Assembly: GCF_008973465.1 (NCBI RefSeq)
Contig: NZ_WBXN01000001.1
Span: forward strand, 62,001 to 126,000
Length of the DNA: 64,000 nucleotides
From: Streptomyces sp. SS1-1
GTDB lineage: Bacteria > Actinomycetota > Actinomycetes > Streptomycetales > Streptomycetaceae
Reading direction: 5' to 3'
Shown piece after piece: positions 55,109 to 63,090 of this stretch. A program made the position numbers and the translations under genes. Position 1 is the stretch's first letter. Every line of letters begins with the position of its first letter. The notes beneath the pieces were generated by a model. The model searched no databases, was not told the origin of the DNA, and was given only the letters and a program-made list of their open reading frames with translations.

Positions 55109-56515
55109 ATGACCTTTGACGATCTGCTGCCACCCGTGTCGCCCGCCGAAGCGGCCGAACTCGCGTTGCTGGCGACCGGCCCTGTCCTGCTGCCCGGCGA
55201 GGAGGGGTACGACGCCGAGTGCCGGATCTACAACCTGAACGTTCTCCTGGAGCCGGCGCTCGCGGTCGGTGCCGCCGACGCGGCCGACGTACAGGCGGCC
55301 GTCCGCTTCGCGGCCCGCCAGGGCAGACCCGTGTCGGTGAAGACCACGGGTCACCAACAGGTCCACCCGGCCCGGGGCGGGGTCTTGATCAGTACCCGCC
55401 GCATGAAGGGCATCACCATCGACGCGCACCGCAGACGCGCACGGGTCGAGGCCGGAGTGATCTGGCAGGAGGTCATGGACCGGGCCGCCGAGGCCGGCCT
55501 GGCCCCGATGAGCGGCTCCGCGCCGCTGGTGGGCGTCGCCGGCTACACCCTCGGAGGTGGACTCAGCCCGGTCTTCGGCCGAAGCCAGGGGTACGCGGCG
55601 GACCACGTCCGCTCGCTGGAAGTGGTGACCGCCGACGGCGAGTTGCGGCACGTCACGCCGGACAGCGATTCCGAACTGTTCTGGTCGCTACTCGGAGGGA
55701 AGGGCAACTTCGGCGTGGTCACCGCCCTGGAGTTCGACCTGTTCCCGGTGACCCATTTCTACGGCGGCGGCATCTACTTCCCCGGCGAACGACTCACCGA
55801 GGTGCTCCACACCTGGCGCACCTGGCAAGCAGACATGCCGGAGGAGATGTCCTCCTCGGTCGCCGTGCAGCGGCTCCCTCCGCTGCCGGAGTTGCCGGAA
55901 CCCCTCCGGGGGGCCTTCGTAGTGCACGTACGCTTCGCCTACCTCGGCCCGTCGGCCGAGGGCGAGCGGCTGATCGCACCCCTGCGGGCGGCCGCCCCAG
56001 CACTCATCGACGCCGTGGGCGAGATGCCCTACACCGCGATGGGCGCCGTTCACATGGACCCGCCGACGCCGATGCCGTATTACGACCGGACGACGCTGTT
56101 GCGCGCGCTCCCCGCCGAGGCGGCCGACAAGTTGATCGAACTGCTCGGTCCAGGCTCGGACTCCCCGCTGGTGAGCGTCGAGATCCGCATGCTCGGCGGT
56201 GCGCTCGACCGTGAACCCGAGGTTCCCAACGCCGTGTCCAGCCGCGGGCTTCCTTTCGTCCTCTTCGGTTTCGGTGTGGGCGCCCCCGACCGGGCCGAGT
56301 TCCTGAGCGCCAAGCTCGACGAGGTGATGAACGCGATGGAGCCCTGGACAGACCGGCGCAGGATGGTCAACTTCCTCTCCACCGAAGAGGCCACGGACAG
56401 CGAGCGGCTCAGCGAGGTCTACGGCGCTGAGCGCTACCGCCGTCTGGCCGCGGCGAAGAAGGCGTACGACCCGACCAACATGTTCCGGGTGAACCACAAC
56501 ATCCAGCCCGGCTGA
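55109..56515 (+). CDS. FAD-linked oxidase (BBE-type)
   Basis: A 468-aa protein. The PCMH FAD domain is at about residues 45-215 (VSVKTTGHQQVHPARGG, SGSAPLVGVAGYTLGGGLSP) and the C-terminal BBE motif reads DPTNMFRVNHNIQP. The usual GHS/GHG loop of covalently flavinylated homologues reads GHQQV, so bicovalent FAD is unlikely. ATG 55109 has GAGGAA upstream. Oxidation of an alcohol or sugar; substrate unknown. Confidence 0.88.
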   Translation: MTFDDLLPPVSPAEAAELALLATGPVLLPGEEGYDAECRIYNLNVLLEPALAVGAADAADVQAAVRFAARQGRPVSVKTTGHQQVHPARGGVLISTRRMKGITIDAHRRRARVEAGVIWQEVMDRAAEAGLAPMSGSAPLVGVAGYTLGGGLSPVFGRSQGYAADHVRSLEVVTADGELRHVTPDSDSELFWSLLGGKGNFGVVTALEFDLFPVTHFYGGGIYFPGERLTEVLHTWRTWQADMPEEMSSSVAVQRLPPLPELPEPLRGAFVVHVRFAYLGPSAEGERLIAPLRAAAPALIDAVGEMPYTAMGAVHMDPPTPMPYYDRTTLLRALPAEAADKLIELLGPGSDSPLVSVEIRMLGGALDREPEVPNAVSSRGLPFVLFGFGVGAPDRAEFLSAKLDEVMNAMEPWTDRRRMVNFLSTEEATDSERLSEVYGAERYRRLAAAKKAYDPTNMFRVNHNIQPG

Positions 56516-56555
56516 GCTTGCGGCCACCGGAACGCGCCGGTTGCGGTGGCAGGGC

Positions 56556-56830
56556 TTACTGGCCCTGACGAAGCCTCTGGACGTGCCGGTGGGTGATCAG
56601 GCAGACGGCGAGTCCGAGGAAGGCCTCGTGGATGTCGTCGCGTCGTTCCCACCGGATGCGTAGCCGGCGGAAGCCATACAGCCGCCAGGAGGTCGTCCGT
56701 TCGACCACCCAGCGGAAGGGGCCCAGGCCGGTACCGTGCGGCTGGCCACGCTCGGCGATCACCGGGCGGATGCCGCGCTGCCGCAGAAGCCGGCGGTACT
56801 TGTCGTGGTCGTAGCCGCGGTCCGGACCGC
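56556..56830 (-). pseudogene. IS5-type transposase C-terminal fragment
   Basis: The peptide DRGYDHDKYRRLLRQRGIRP, FRWVVERTTSWRLYGFRRLR and HEAFLGLAVCLI is the C-terminal part of an IS5-family transposase with the final Glu. The N-terminal two-thirds are missing. At its 5' side it meets an oppositely oriented IS fragment at a CGGTCCGGACCG palindrome (56818-56829). Confidence 0.8.
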
Positions 56831-57060
56831 GCCTACCTGCGCAAGCGCGGGATCCGCCGCACGATCCCGGAGACCGCAAGAACGCGGTTCGCGCGGTGGC
56901 CGGCCGCCGAAGTTCGACAAGTCCGACTACACGGGACGCCACGCGGTTGAGTGCGGCATCCATCGCCTCAAGCGACACCGCGCGATCGCCACGCAATACG
57001 AGAAGCCCGCCGTCCGCTACGAGGCGACCGTGCTGGTCGCGGCTATCCACGAGTGGCTGC
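56829..57060 (+). pseudogene. IS5-family transposase C-terminal fragment, frameshifted
   Basis: [14 protein letters not shown] in one frame, then GGRPPKFDKSDYTGRHAVEC and GIHRLKRHRAIATQYEKPAV in another, ending at IHEWL. It matches the end of the intact transposase at 7783-8652, so it is a decayed relative of that element. N-terminal two-thirds are missing. Confidence 0.8.
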
Positions 57061-57206
57061 GACCAGCAGAACGCACCCGAGCGCCGATTGCCGCACGATT
57101 GTCCGAGAATGCGGTCGCGGCCCCCGGTCGTGAAGCGGCCAGCCTGGATGGACAGATGGAAGCCTCAAACTCGGACATATTTAGGCAATCGGGCCTCCGC
57201 GTTCTC

Positions 57207-58319
57207 TCAGCCAGCGTGGAGGATCCGAAAGCGATCGGGCTCCGCCGGGTCCCGATCAACGACTTGGATCGGTGTCCAAGCCGATTGCCAAACGCTGATG
57301 CCCGGCGCGCGGGAAAACCGGATCGGCCCGCGGGTGCCCTCGACCGCCACGCGCGGCCATGACTCGGCGATGGCCGCCCGGTCCGTGCTGTGGGAACGCA
57401 TCATGTCGGCGAGGACGGTCACGGTGTCCCAGCCCTCGAAGGCGACGAAGGAGGGCGCTTCGCCCAGCCGCTCGCGCAGCTCCTTCCTGACACGTTCGCC
57501 GAGCGGACCGAGGCGCTCGGGCAGGTAGCGCAGGAACGGGATCCCGGTGCCGTCCTCGCCCAGCACCTCGGCCCATTCGGCGAACTCCGGTTGCCCGGCC
57601 GGAGCGCCGATCAGGATCTCCGCGAGCCGCCGGTCGCCACGGACGGCTCTGACGATCGGCACCGCCGGCTCCGGATTGCCGACCAGCAGGAGCAGCGCCG
57701 TCGCGCCGTGGTCGACGAGCGCGTCGCACAGGGCCTCGGGGCTGAGCGCGTTCGTGTCGAGTTCGACGACGGTACCGCCGCGCGGAGCGAGGTGGTCCCG
57801 AAGGACACGGGTCCCCGACGCCCAGTAGACGCTCGGCTGGGTCGCCACGGCGATCCGACGTCGGCCCGCGCCGAGGAGAAAGTCCGCGTAGATCGCCCAG
57901 CCGTGGGACTGGGGCGGGGCCAGGCGCGCCACCCACTCCATCGGCTCCTCGGTGAGTGCGTCGAGCACCGCGGACGAGCAGAGGAACGGCACGCCGAGGG
58001 CGTCGGCCCGGGCGGCGGCTGCGCGGGCGACGACGCTGTGGTACTCGCCCGCCACGGCGGTCACGCCCAGGCAGGCCAGTTCGTCCACGGCCGCCGAGGC
58101 CCGCTCCGGATCGGCCGCGGTGTCCCGGACCACCAACTCCAGTGGTATGCCGTCGATCCCGCCGGCATCGTTGACGTCACGAACGGCCAGGTCGAGTCCT
58201 GCGAGCAGGTGTCGGCCCGCCTCCACCCAGCCGGGGCGCGTCAGCGGTACGAGAGCACCCAGGCGGACGGACGACCCGTCTGTGTGCTCCGCTCCGGACG
58301 GCGATGATGGCGTGCTCAT
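57207..58319 (-). CDS. Periplasmic-binding-protein-fold protein lacking a signal peptide
   Basis: A 370-aa protein of the branched-chain amino acid/amide receptor fold (Peripla_BP_6): VRLGALVPLTRPGWVEAGRH, LDLAVRDVNDAGGIDGIPLE, GVTAVAGEYHSVVARAAAA, VAFEGWDTVTVLADMM. The N-terminus MSTPSSPSGAEHTDGSS has no signal peptide or lipobox. No ABC permease or ATPase is nearby. ATG 58319 has GGGGAGAAG upstream. It could be a cytosolic AmiC-like sensor, or an exported receptor whose signal sequence has been lost. Confidence 0.8.
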   Translation of the reverse strand: MSTPSSPSGAEHTDGSSVRLGALVPLTRPGWVEAGRHLLAGLDLAVRDVNDAGGIDGIPLELVVRDTAADPERASAAVDELACLGVTAVAGEYHSVVARAAAARADALGVPFLCSSAVLDALTEEPMEWVARLAPPQSHGWAIYADFLLGAGRRRIAVATQPSVYWASGTRVLRDHLAPRGGTVVELDTNALSPEALCDALVDHGATALLLLVGNPEPAVPIVRAVRGDRRLAEILIGAPAGQPEFAEWAEVLGEDGTGIPFLRYLPERLGPLGERVRKELRERLGEAPSFVAFEGWDTVTVLADMMRSHSTDRAAIAESWPRVAVEGTRGPIRFSRAPGISVWQSAWTPIQVVDRDPAEPDRFRILHAG

Positions 58320-58548
58320 CGGGTGACTTCTCCCCTGTGACGGTGCGGTCGCAGTCCGCCCGGCTCGTGCGCCGGCCGGGGCCGGCGGTTCGCGCTCATC
58401 ACGTCTCGCCGCGGCGGGCATACCGGGTGATCATGCCGGTCATTGGATACACCACCATCGCCAATAGGCAACCGATTATTTGCTCGCCGAGCTGCCAGGC
58501 TTCATCGTCATCGGCGCCAACGCACGAGGGCCTGCACCTTAAAGGGCG

Positions 58549-58746
58549 TTAGGGCAGATAGCGCCACTGACATCCCGTCCGGTTCCAATGGAAGATCGCG
58601 TTCACGATGTCCCGGAGATCGCAGGAGCCGGCGTCGCCGGTCGCCGACCGGCCCAACCGGTTCTGCTTCCAGGCCATGATCACCGGTTCGATCAGTGTCC
58701 ACCGTTCGTCGGAGAGGTCGCTGGGGTATGGCTTGCGCTCACTCAC
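58549..58746 (-). pseudogene. IS5-family transposase N-terminal fragment
   Basis: The 65-codon frame MSERKPYPSDLSDERWTLIE, then RTGCQWRYLP, is the standard start of an IS5-family transposase. It ends before the DDE domain. Its ATG overlaps the end of the glycosyltransferase remnant. Confidence 0.75.
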
Positions 58747-59218
58747 CCTGCCGCTCCCTCAGAGCGAACCGCGGCCTGGTCAGAGTCGCGTAGGAGCGGT
58801 CCCAGGTCCACTTCGTCTGGACCCGTTGACGAGCCCTTTCTCCTGCGGTGTGGACGAGTTCGGGGTTGCGGAAGAATCTGGTCACCCTGTCCGCCGCCGC
58901 TGCCGCCGGATCGCCGTCGACGACATAGCCGGTCTCACCATCGCGTACCGCGTCGGGGGCGCCGCCGATGCCACCCGCAAGGACGGGGAGTCCGGACGCG
59001 GCGGTCTCCAGGCAGACGATGCCCGGGCCCTCCACCCCCAGGCCGCGTCTGCGGTTTCGGCAGGGCATGGCGAAGGCGTCACCCGCGGCGTAGAAGGAGG
59101 GGAGTGTGTGGTGGGGGTGGATCACCGGCCCAGGCCGTAGGGCCCGCATCGGGCCGCCGTCCAGGCCGGGGCGAAAGACCGTGGTGTCCACGCCACGGGC
59201 CAAACGTGCGGTGCGAGT
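58739..59218 (-). pseudogene. Group 1 glycosyltransferase (PimB-like) remnant
   Basis: ARLARGVDTTVFRPGLDGG is followed directly by LPSFYAAGDAFAMPCRNRRR, GLGVEGPGIVCLETAASGLP, GGAPDAVRDGETGYVVDGDP. In GT4 enzymes of the PimB type about 100 residues (the start of the C-terminal Rossmann fold) lie between the first two blocks, so there is an internal deletion. The N-terminal domain is replaced by IS5 sequence. Not functional. Confidence 0.75.
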
Positions 59219-59420
59219 CCCGGAAGCCAGGGCCGCTTCGATCGGTCGACGGGTGCTCGCGCCCTTCGTGGCCAGGCCACCGCGGGAGCGTCCGAGGGCA
59301 TGGTCGTCAGGCTCGCCGGGAGGGGCCCCCTTTGACGGGCCCCGGCGGCGTGCTGGTGCGCACGCACGGTCGTGGAGTCGACTGCGACGGCCCCGTTCAG
59401 GTCGCCTTCGGTGTCGGTGT
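59219..59420 (-). pseudogene. IS5-family transposase middle fragment, frameshifted
   Basis: [20 protein letters not shown] is in one frame (first catalytic Asp) and GEPDDHALGRSRGGLATK in another. It is fused in frame to the glycosyltransferase remnant downstream, and an N-terminal SLTDAQWA segment lies near 59450. A decayed element. Confidence 0.7.
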
Positions 59421-59550
59421 GGGCGAGCAGGGCGGGCCCACTGGGCGTCAGTCAACGACGCACCCACATCAACGACCCGGTGATCAGAGAGGAGCGGCCC
59501 AGCCGGATCGCTGATCAGAGCGGACCCAGGGGTCGAATCGCAGCCGGGAC

Positions 59551-60354
59551 TCAGAGTTGGAATTCGGCCGGGGACAGCCCCAGCGTCGCGCAGGCCTCGC
59601 GCAGGACCGTCGCCTCTGCCTGGGAGAAGTGACCGTCGGCACCGGCGATGACCATGCCGGTCTGGATAACGGCCCGGGCCTCGGTGGGCTTCTTGGCGGC
59701 CTTGGCGATCTCCTGCATGGCCTCGGTCTTACCGTGCTGGAAGTTCATCGTGAGCTGGTCGACATGCTTGTTGAAACGCTGCCGCAGCTGCTCCGGCGGG
59801 AAGTTCTGGAGGATATCGTTGCTGAGTATCATCGACTCGACCTGTTGCCGTTCGGCCGGACCCACCTGCTGCCGGCCGACCACGACGACCAGGCGGGTGT
59901 CGGCGTCGATGACGACCTGGTGGTTGGTGGAGTACCGGTAGTTTTTCGACCGCTCGGCGATGGTGTGGTCGCGGGTGGGGACCAGGGTGCCATCCACGAT
60001 GAGCACGGTGTTCTTGGCGAACCGCTCGCGAGACCGGAGCGCCAGCAGGGGGCCGAGGTGGTTGATGACCCGGCCGGCCGTGGACTTCGAGATGCGGAAC
60101 AGCGGGGCGAGCTGCCGCAACGTCAGATTGGTGCGCCAGTATGCCGTGACCAGCAGAACCCTGTCCTCCAGCGGCAGACTCCGCGGCCGGCCTCGGTGGA
60201 CCACATCTGCCTCATCCCGACGCAGCATGGTCAGCAGCTTGCCGAAGCAGCGCGGGCTCAGTCCCGCGAACGGGGCTATCCAGGACAGCTCCGACGCCGT
60301 GATCACACTCGCCACTTCGTGATCATCACCCGGGCCGGCTCCATGCCGTGACAA
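59551..60354 (-). CDS. Chimera: transposase N-terminus fused to TerB C-terminus
   Basis: A 267-codon open frame. Residues about 15-160 are an IS5-family transposase: HTH-like PLFRISKSTAGRVINHLGPL, catalytic VLIVDGTLVPTRDH, KNYRYSTNHQVVIDADTRLV. From about residue 164 (codon at 59865) the sequence is TerB: GPAERQQVESMILSNDILQN, RQRFNKHVDQLT, GMVIAGADGHFSQAEATVLR. The transposase lacks its later catalytic acids; TerB lacks its N-terminal third. Probably a product of IS insertion and deletion in a ter gene. The start is uncertain (60354, or a GTG at about 60318). Confidence 0.82.
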   Translation of the reverse strand: MSRHGAGPGDDHEVASVITASELSWIAPFAGLSPRCFGKLLTMLRRDEADVVHRGRPRSLPLEDRVLLVTAYWRTNLTLRQLAPLFRISKSTAGRVINHLGPLLALRSRERFAKNTVLIVDGTLVPTRDHTIAERSKNYRYSTNHQVVIDADTRLVVVVGRQQVGPAERQQVESMILSNDILQNFPPEQLRQRFNKHVDQLTMNFQHGKTEAMQEIAKAAKKPTEARAVIQTGMVIAGADGHFSQAEATVLREACATLGLSPAEFQL

Positions 60355-60568
60355 TCCCGCAGCTACGCTAACCAGGGCAGTCCACAGTGAGTAAGACCGA
60401 GGGAAACCGTGAACCGACCGTTGCTGTTCCTCAACGTGGACGGGCCACTCAACCCTTAGAGGCCGTTCTCTTTCCGAATGTGGTGTGCGGATTCCGCTGG
60501 TCAGGCATGAGATTGCGGCTGTGGCGGGAGTCTCGACTCGTTGCTGATCGAGTCGGTGGGGGTGGCGG

Positions 60569-61108
60569 ATGCCGTCGATGCGGGCGGTGTTGGAAGCGCG
60601 GCGGAAGGCCGCTGCCGTGCGGGTGGAGGAACTCGAAGCCGAACTGGAGCGGGTGCGGGCAGGGCTGGCGGATGCCGAGGAGGTTCTCAGGCTTCGGACG
60701 ATCGGCCTGGAGCAGTATCTGGAAGCGCTCGCCGAGGAGGAACAGCCGGCCGGGACAGACGCCGGTCCGTTGCGGAGGAGGCCGGTGGGCCCGCGCCGTG
60801 CGGTGCCGCATCGGCAGAACGCGGCCGGGGTCGAAGACCTGTCGGTGGACTACCAGGCGGTGATGGCAGCCGCGGCTGGGGCCGGAAGCGACGGGCTGGG
60901 TGCCCGGCGGGCGGCCGTGGTGCTCGGCTGGGACAGCGCCTCGGCCTCACGCGTCGAGGGTGCCAGAGCACGGTTGAAGAGGCTGGTGGAACGGGGCTGG
61001 CTGGTGGAAGCAAAGCCCGGGAGGTTCACCCTGCCGTCAGGACTGCAGGCCGACCGGATTGTGCGGCCAGGCGGCGGCTCATCAGGGCGGTCATCGACCA
61101 GCGGATGA
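60569..61108 (+). CDS. Coiled-coil/winged-helix hypothetical protein
   Basis: A 179-codon frame. The N-terminus is a heptad-rich helix (RKAAAVRVEELEAELERVRA, GLADAEEVLRLR). The C-terminal part reads GLGARRAAVVLGWDSASASR, VEGARARLKRLVERGWLVEA, PGRFTL, like a winged helix. Similar proteins occur next to Streptomyces transposons. The last roughly 20 residues read into the opposing IS5 transposase, so the 3' end is probably replaced. Confidence 0.6.
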   Translation: MPSMRAVLEARRKAAAVRVEELEAELERVRAGLADAEEVLRLRTIGLEQYLEALAEEEQPAGTDAGPLRRRPVGPRRAVPHRQNAAGVEDLSVDYQAVMAAAAGAGSDGLGARRAAVVLGWDSASASRVEGARARLKRLVERGWLVEAKPGRFTLPSGLQADRIVRPGGGSSGRSSTSG

Positions 61109-61832
61109 CGGCTTCGCTGGTGTCGGTGCGTCGTTCGTAGTCCCTCACCAGACGCCGGCTGCGCAGAAACCAGGCGAAGGACCGCTCGACGACCCAGCGG
61201 CGGGGCAGGGCCTGGAAGCCTCGGACGTCCTCGCTGCGGCGGACGATGTCGAGGACGAGGCCGAGGTGCTGGCTGGTCCAGTCGGTGAGGTGGCCGGTGT
61301 AGGCGCCGTCGGCCCAGACCCGGGCCAGCCGCCGGTAGCGCCCGGCCGCCGCCGGCAGAAGGGACCGGGCGCCGTCCCGGTCGGTCACGGACGCCGGTGT
61401 GACAGCCACGGCCAGGAGAAGTCCGAGCGTGTCGGTGAGCAGGTGCCGCTTGCGGCCGTTGATCTTCTTGCCCGCGTCGAACCCGCGTGAGGTGTGAGCG
61501 ACGGTGGCGTCCGCCTTCACCGACTGCGAGTCCACGACTCCCGCGCTCGGCTCGGCGCTGCGGCCTTCACGGGAGCGGACGGCTTCCCGCAGCCGGTCGT
61601 GCAGCTCGGTGACCAGTCCCGCATCCCGCCAGCGGGCGAAGAAGGCGTAGACGCGCGGCCAGGGCGGGAAGTCCGCAGGCATCGCCCGCCACTTGATGCC
61701 GTTGTCGACGAGGTAGCGCACGGCATCGATCATCTGCCGGTGACAGTAGCCCTCCGGACGCCCGCCGCGGCCCGAAAGCCAGCCCGGAACCGGCAGAAGG
61801 TCCCTCACCACGGCCCACTCGGCATCGCTCAT
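61026..61832 (-). CDS. IS5-family transposase
   Basis: A 268-aa transposase: SDAEWAVVRDLLPVPGWLSG, GGRPEGYCHRQMIDAVRYLV, first Asp in GVVDSQSVKADATV, second Asp in VWADGAYTGHL, Glu in RRWVVERSFAWFLRSRRLVR. The domain is complete. The frame is open to 61958, so a longer start with RYGSDMSDAEW is likely in nature; I give the first good ATG. The C-terminal SGRPAVLTAG may read past the IS end. Element ends not resolved. Confidence 0.82.
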   Translation of the reverse strand: MSDAEWAVVRDLLPVPGWLSGRGGRPEGYCHRQMIDAVRYLVDNGIKWRAMPADFPPWPRVYAFFARWRDAGLVTELHDRLREAVRSREGRSAEPSAGVVDSQSVKADATVAHTSRGFDAGKKINGRKRHLLTDTLGLLLAVAVTPASVTDRDGARSLLPAAAGRYRRLARVWADGAYTGHLTDWTSQHLGLVLDIVRRSEDVRGFQALPRRWVVERSFAWFLRSRRLVRDYERRTDTSEAVIRWSMTALMSRRLAAQSGRPAVLTAG

Positions 61833-61959
61833 GTCCGAGCCGTACCGGGGCCGGCGCTGCGGCCGGTCGACAGCGTTCCCGAACCTGTGAGCGAGGCAGT
61901 CACACCCACGAGTGGACGAACTGGACCCGGCGACCACGACCACGCGACACTTCGACAAC

Positions 61960-62012
61960 AGGGCCTCTTGCTCCTCGCTGGACTCGACATCCGCGAGCTA
62001 CCAAGAGGCCCT
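61960..62012. repeat. Long imperfect hairpin
   Basis: AGGGCCTCTTG (61960-61970) pairs with CAAGAGGCCCT (62002-62012), with inner arms CTCGC and GCGAG. It is upstream of the IS5 transposase and may be a terminator or an IS-end structure. No gene is seen in 62013-62157. Confidence 0.55.
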
Positions 62013-62157
62013 TCCTTCATGCACCCGCCCCGGACAACTCACCCGAACCAGGACCCCGTTCGAACCTGCCCGACCACGCGAGCGGATAGAGAACAGGCAG
62101 TTACGCAGCCAAGCCGGAGAGACGTCCCGACGGCTAGATGAATGAGTCCGATGTTTT

Positions 62158-62365
62158 CAGTGGTCGTAGGCGATCAGTGATCGCTTGAGGGGGGCGCCGG
62201 TGGTCCAGTTGTCCCAGATACCGGCGGCGAAGGCGAGGAGTCGTTGTCCGGTGCGGGCAAAGACTCCGGCCGGGGTTCAGCCGCCGTGCTGTTCGAGGCT
62301 GAGCTGGCCTATGAGGGTGTCGATGACGGCTTCGATCCACTGCCGGAGCCGGGCGATCCGGATTG
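62158..62365 (-). pseudogene. IS982-family transposase C-terminal fragment
   Basis: The peptide IRIARLRQWIEAVIDTLIGQ, LSLEQHGG, a stop, then TPAGVFARTGQRLLAFAAGI, WDNWTTGAPLKRSLIAYDH is the end of an IS982 transposase. A TGA at 62278-62280 replaces the usual Arg codon (HGGRT). The N-terminal part is missing. Confidence 0.75.
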
Positions 62366-62428
62366 CGGAGAGGACTCGCGGGCACGTGCAGTCCCACGAC
62401 GACCGACGACGGTGAAAGGGTGACAGCC

Positions 62429-63046
62429 ATGGCCCGACGACAGGTGCCGACGGCGGAACCGGAAGTCCGGCGGCCCGCGGACCGTGAGGATGTCCGCACG
62501 CCGCCCCTCCGTCCCCACGACTACGCGCCGGCCGACTACGCCGATGCCGTGGTGCGCGGCGCCCGGGAGTCCGGTGTGTCCCCCGTCCTCGTGATGACCG
62601 TGCTGCACAACGAGGCGTACAAGCCCCACCACCCCTTGCTGGAGCGGTTGTGGCAGTGGTGGAAGCCCGGAGCGTCCTTCGGCGTGGCCAACATGCACCG
62701 GGCGACGTTCGAGCGGGTCCGGCGGTCGCACGGCCTGCCGGGACGGTGGCAGGACCTGCGCGACGACCCCGCCTTCGCCATCCGCGCGGCGGCACTGTAC
62801 CTGCGGGACCTCGACCGGCTCCTGCCCCGGCGGCACGTACGGCGTTACACCCGCGACGAGCTCCTGGCCCTCGGCTACAACACCGGCGAACGCAACATGC
62901 GCGCCTTCGCCCGTGGCGTCCCCCCGGGGCCCATGGCACGCGCTTACCTTCGCCGTTTCCGCGCCAACCGGGAACGGGCCGCCGCGTCACTGCCCGACGG
63001 CGGCACGGTGCACCCGGTCTCGGCGCACGCCGACACAGAAGTGTGA
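62429..63046 (+). CDS. Putative lysozyme-fold/lytic transglycosylase-like protein
   Basis: A 205-aa protein. The central region (VLVMTVLHNEAYKPHHPLLE, FGVANMHRATFERVRR, AIRAAALYLRDLDRLL, ALGYNTGERNM) resembles SLT-type goose lysozyme-like domains: a Glu after the first helix, an FGVANM strand and a YNTG motif. No signal peptide is visible. ATG 62429 has GAAAGGG upstream; GTG 62420 is possible. Phage, export-independent or toxin-like roles remain open. Confidence 0.6.
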   Translation: MARRQVPTAEPEVRRPADREDVRTPPLRPHDYAPADYADAVVRGARESGVSPVLVMTVLHNEAYKPHHPLLERLWQWWKPGASFGVANMHRATFERVRRSHGLPGRWQDLRDDPAFAIRAAALYLRDLDRLLPRRHVRRYTRDELLALGYNTGERNMRAFARGVPPGPMARAYLRRFRANRERAAASLPDGGTVHPVSAHADTEV

Positions 63047-63090
63047 CCCCGTGAGGGGGCACCGTGCCGGTGGCCGGTGTGAGGGGCGGT

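Noticed and set aside
61960..62012. Hairpin read as a CRISPR repeat or attachment site
   Set aside because: Only one copy, with imperfect inner arms; no repeat-spacer array. Listed as a hairpin.
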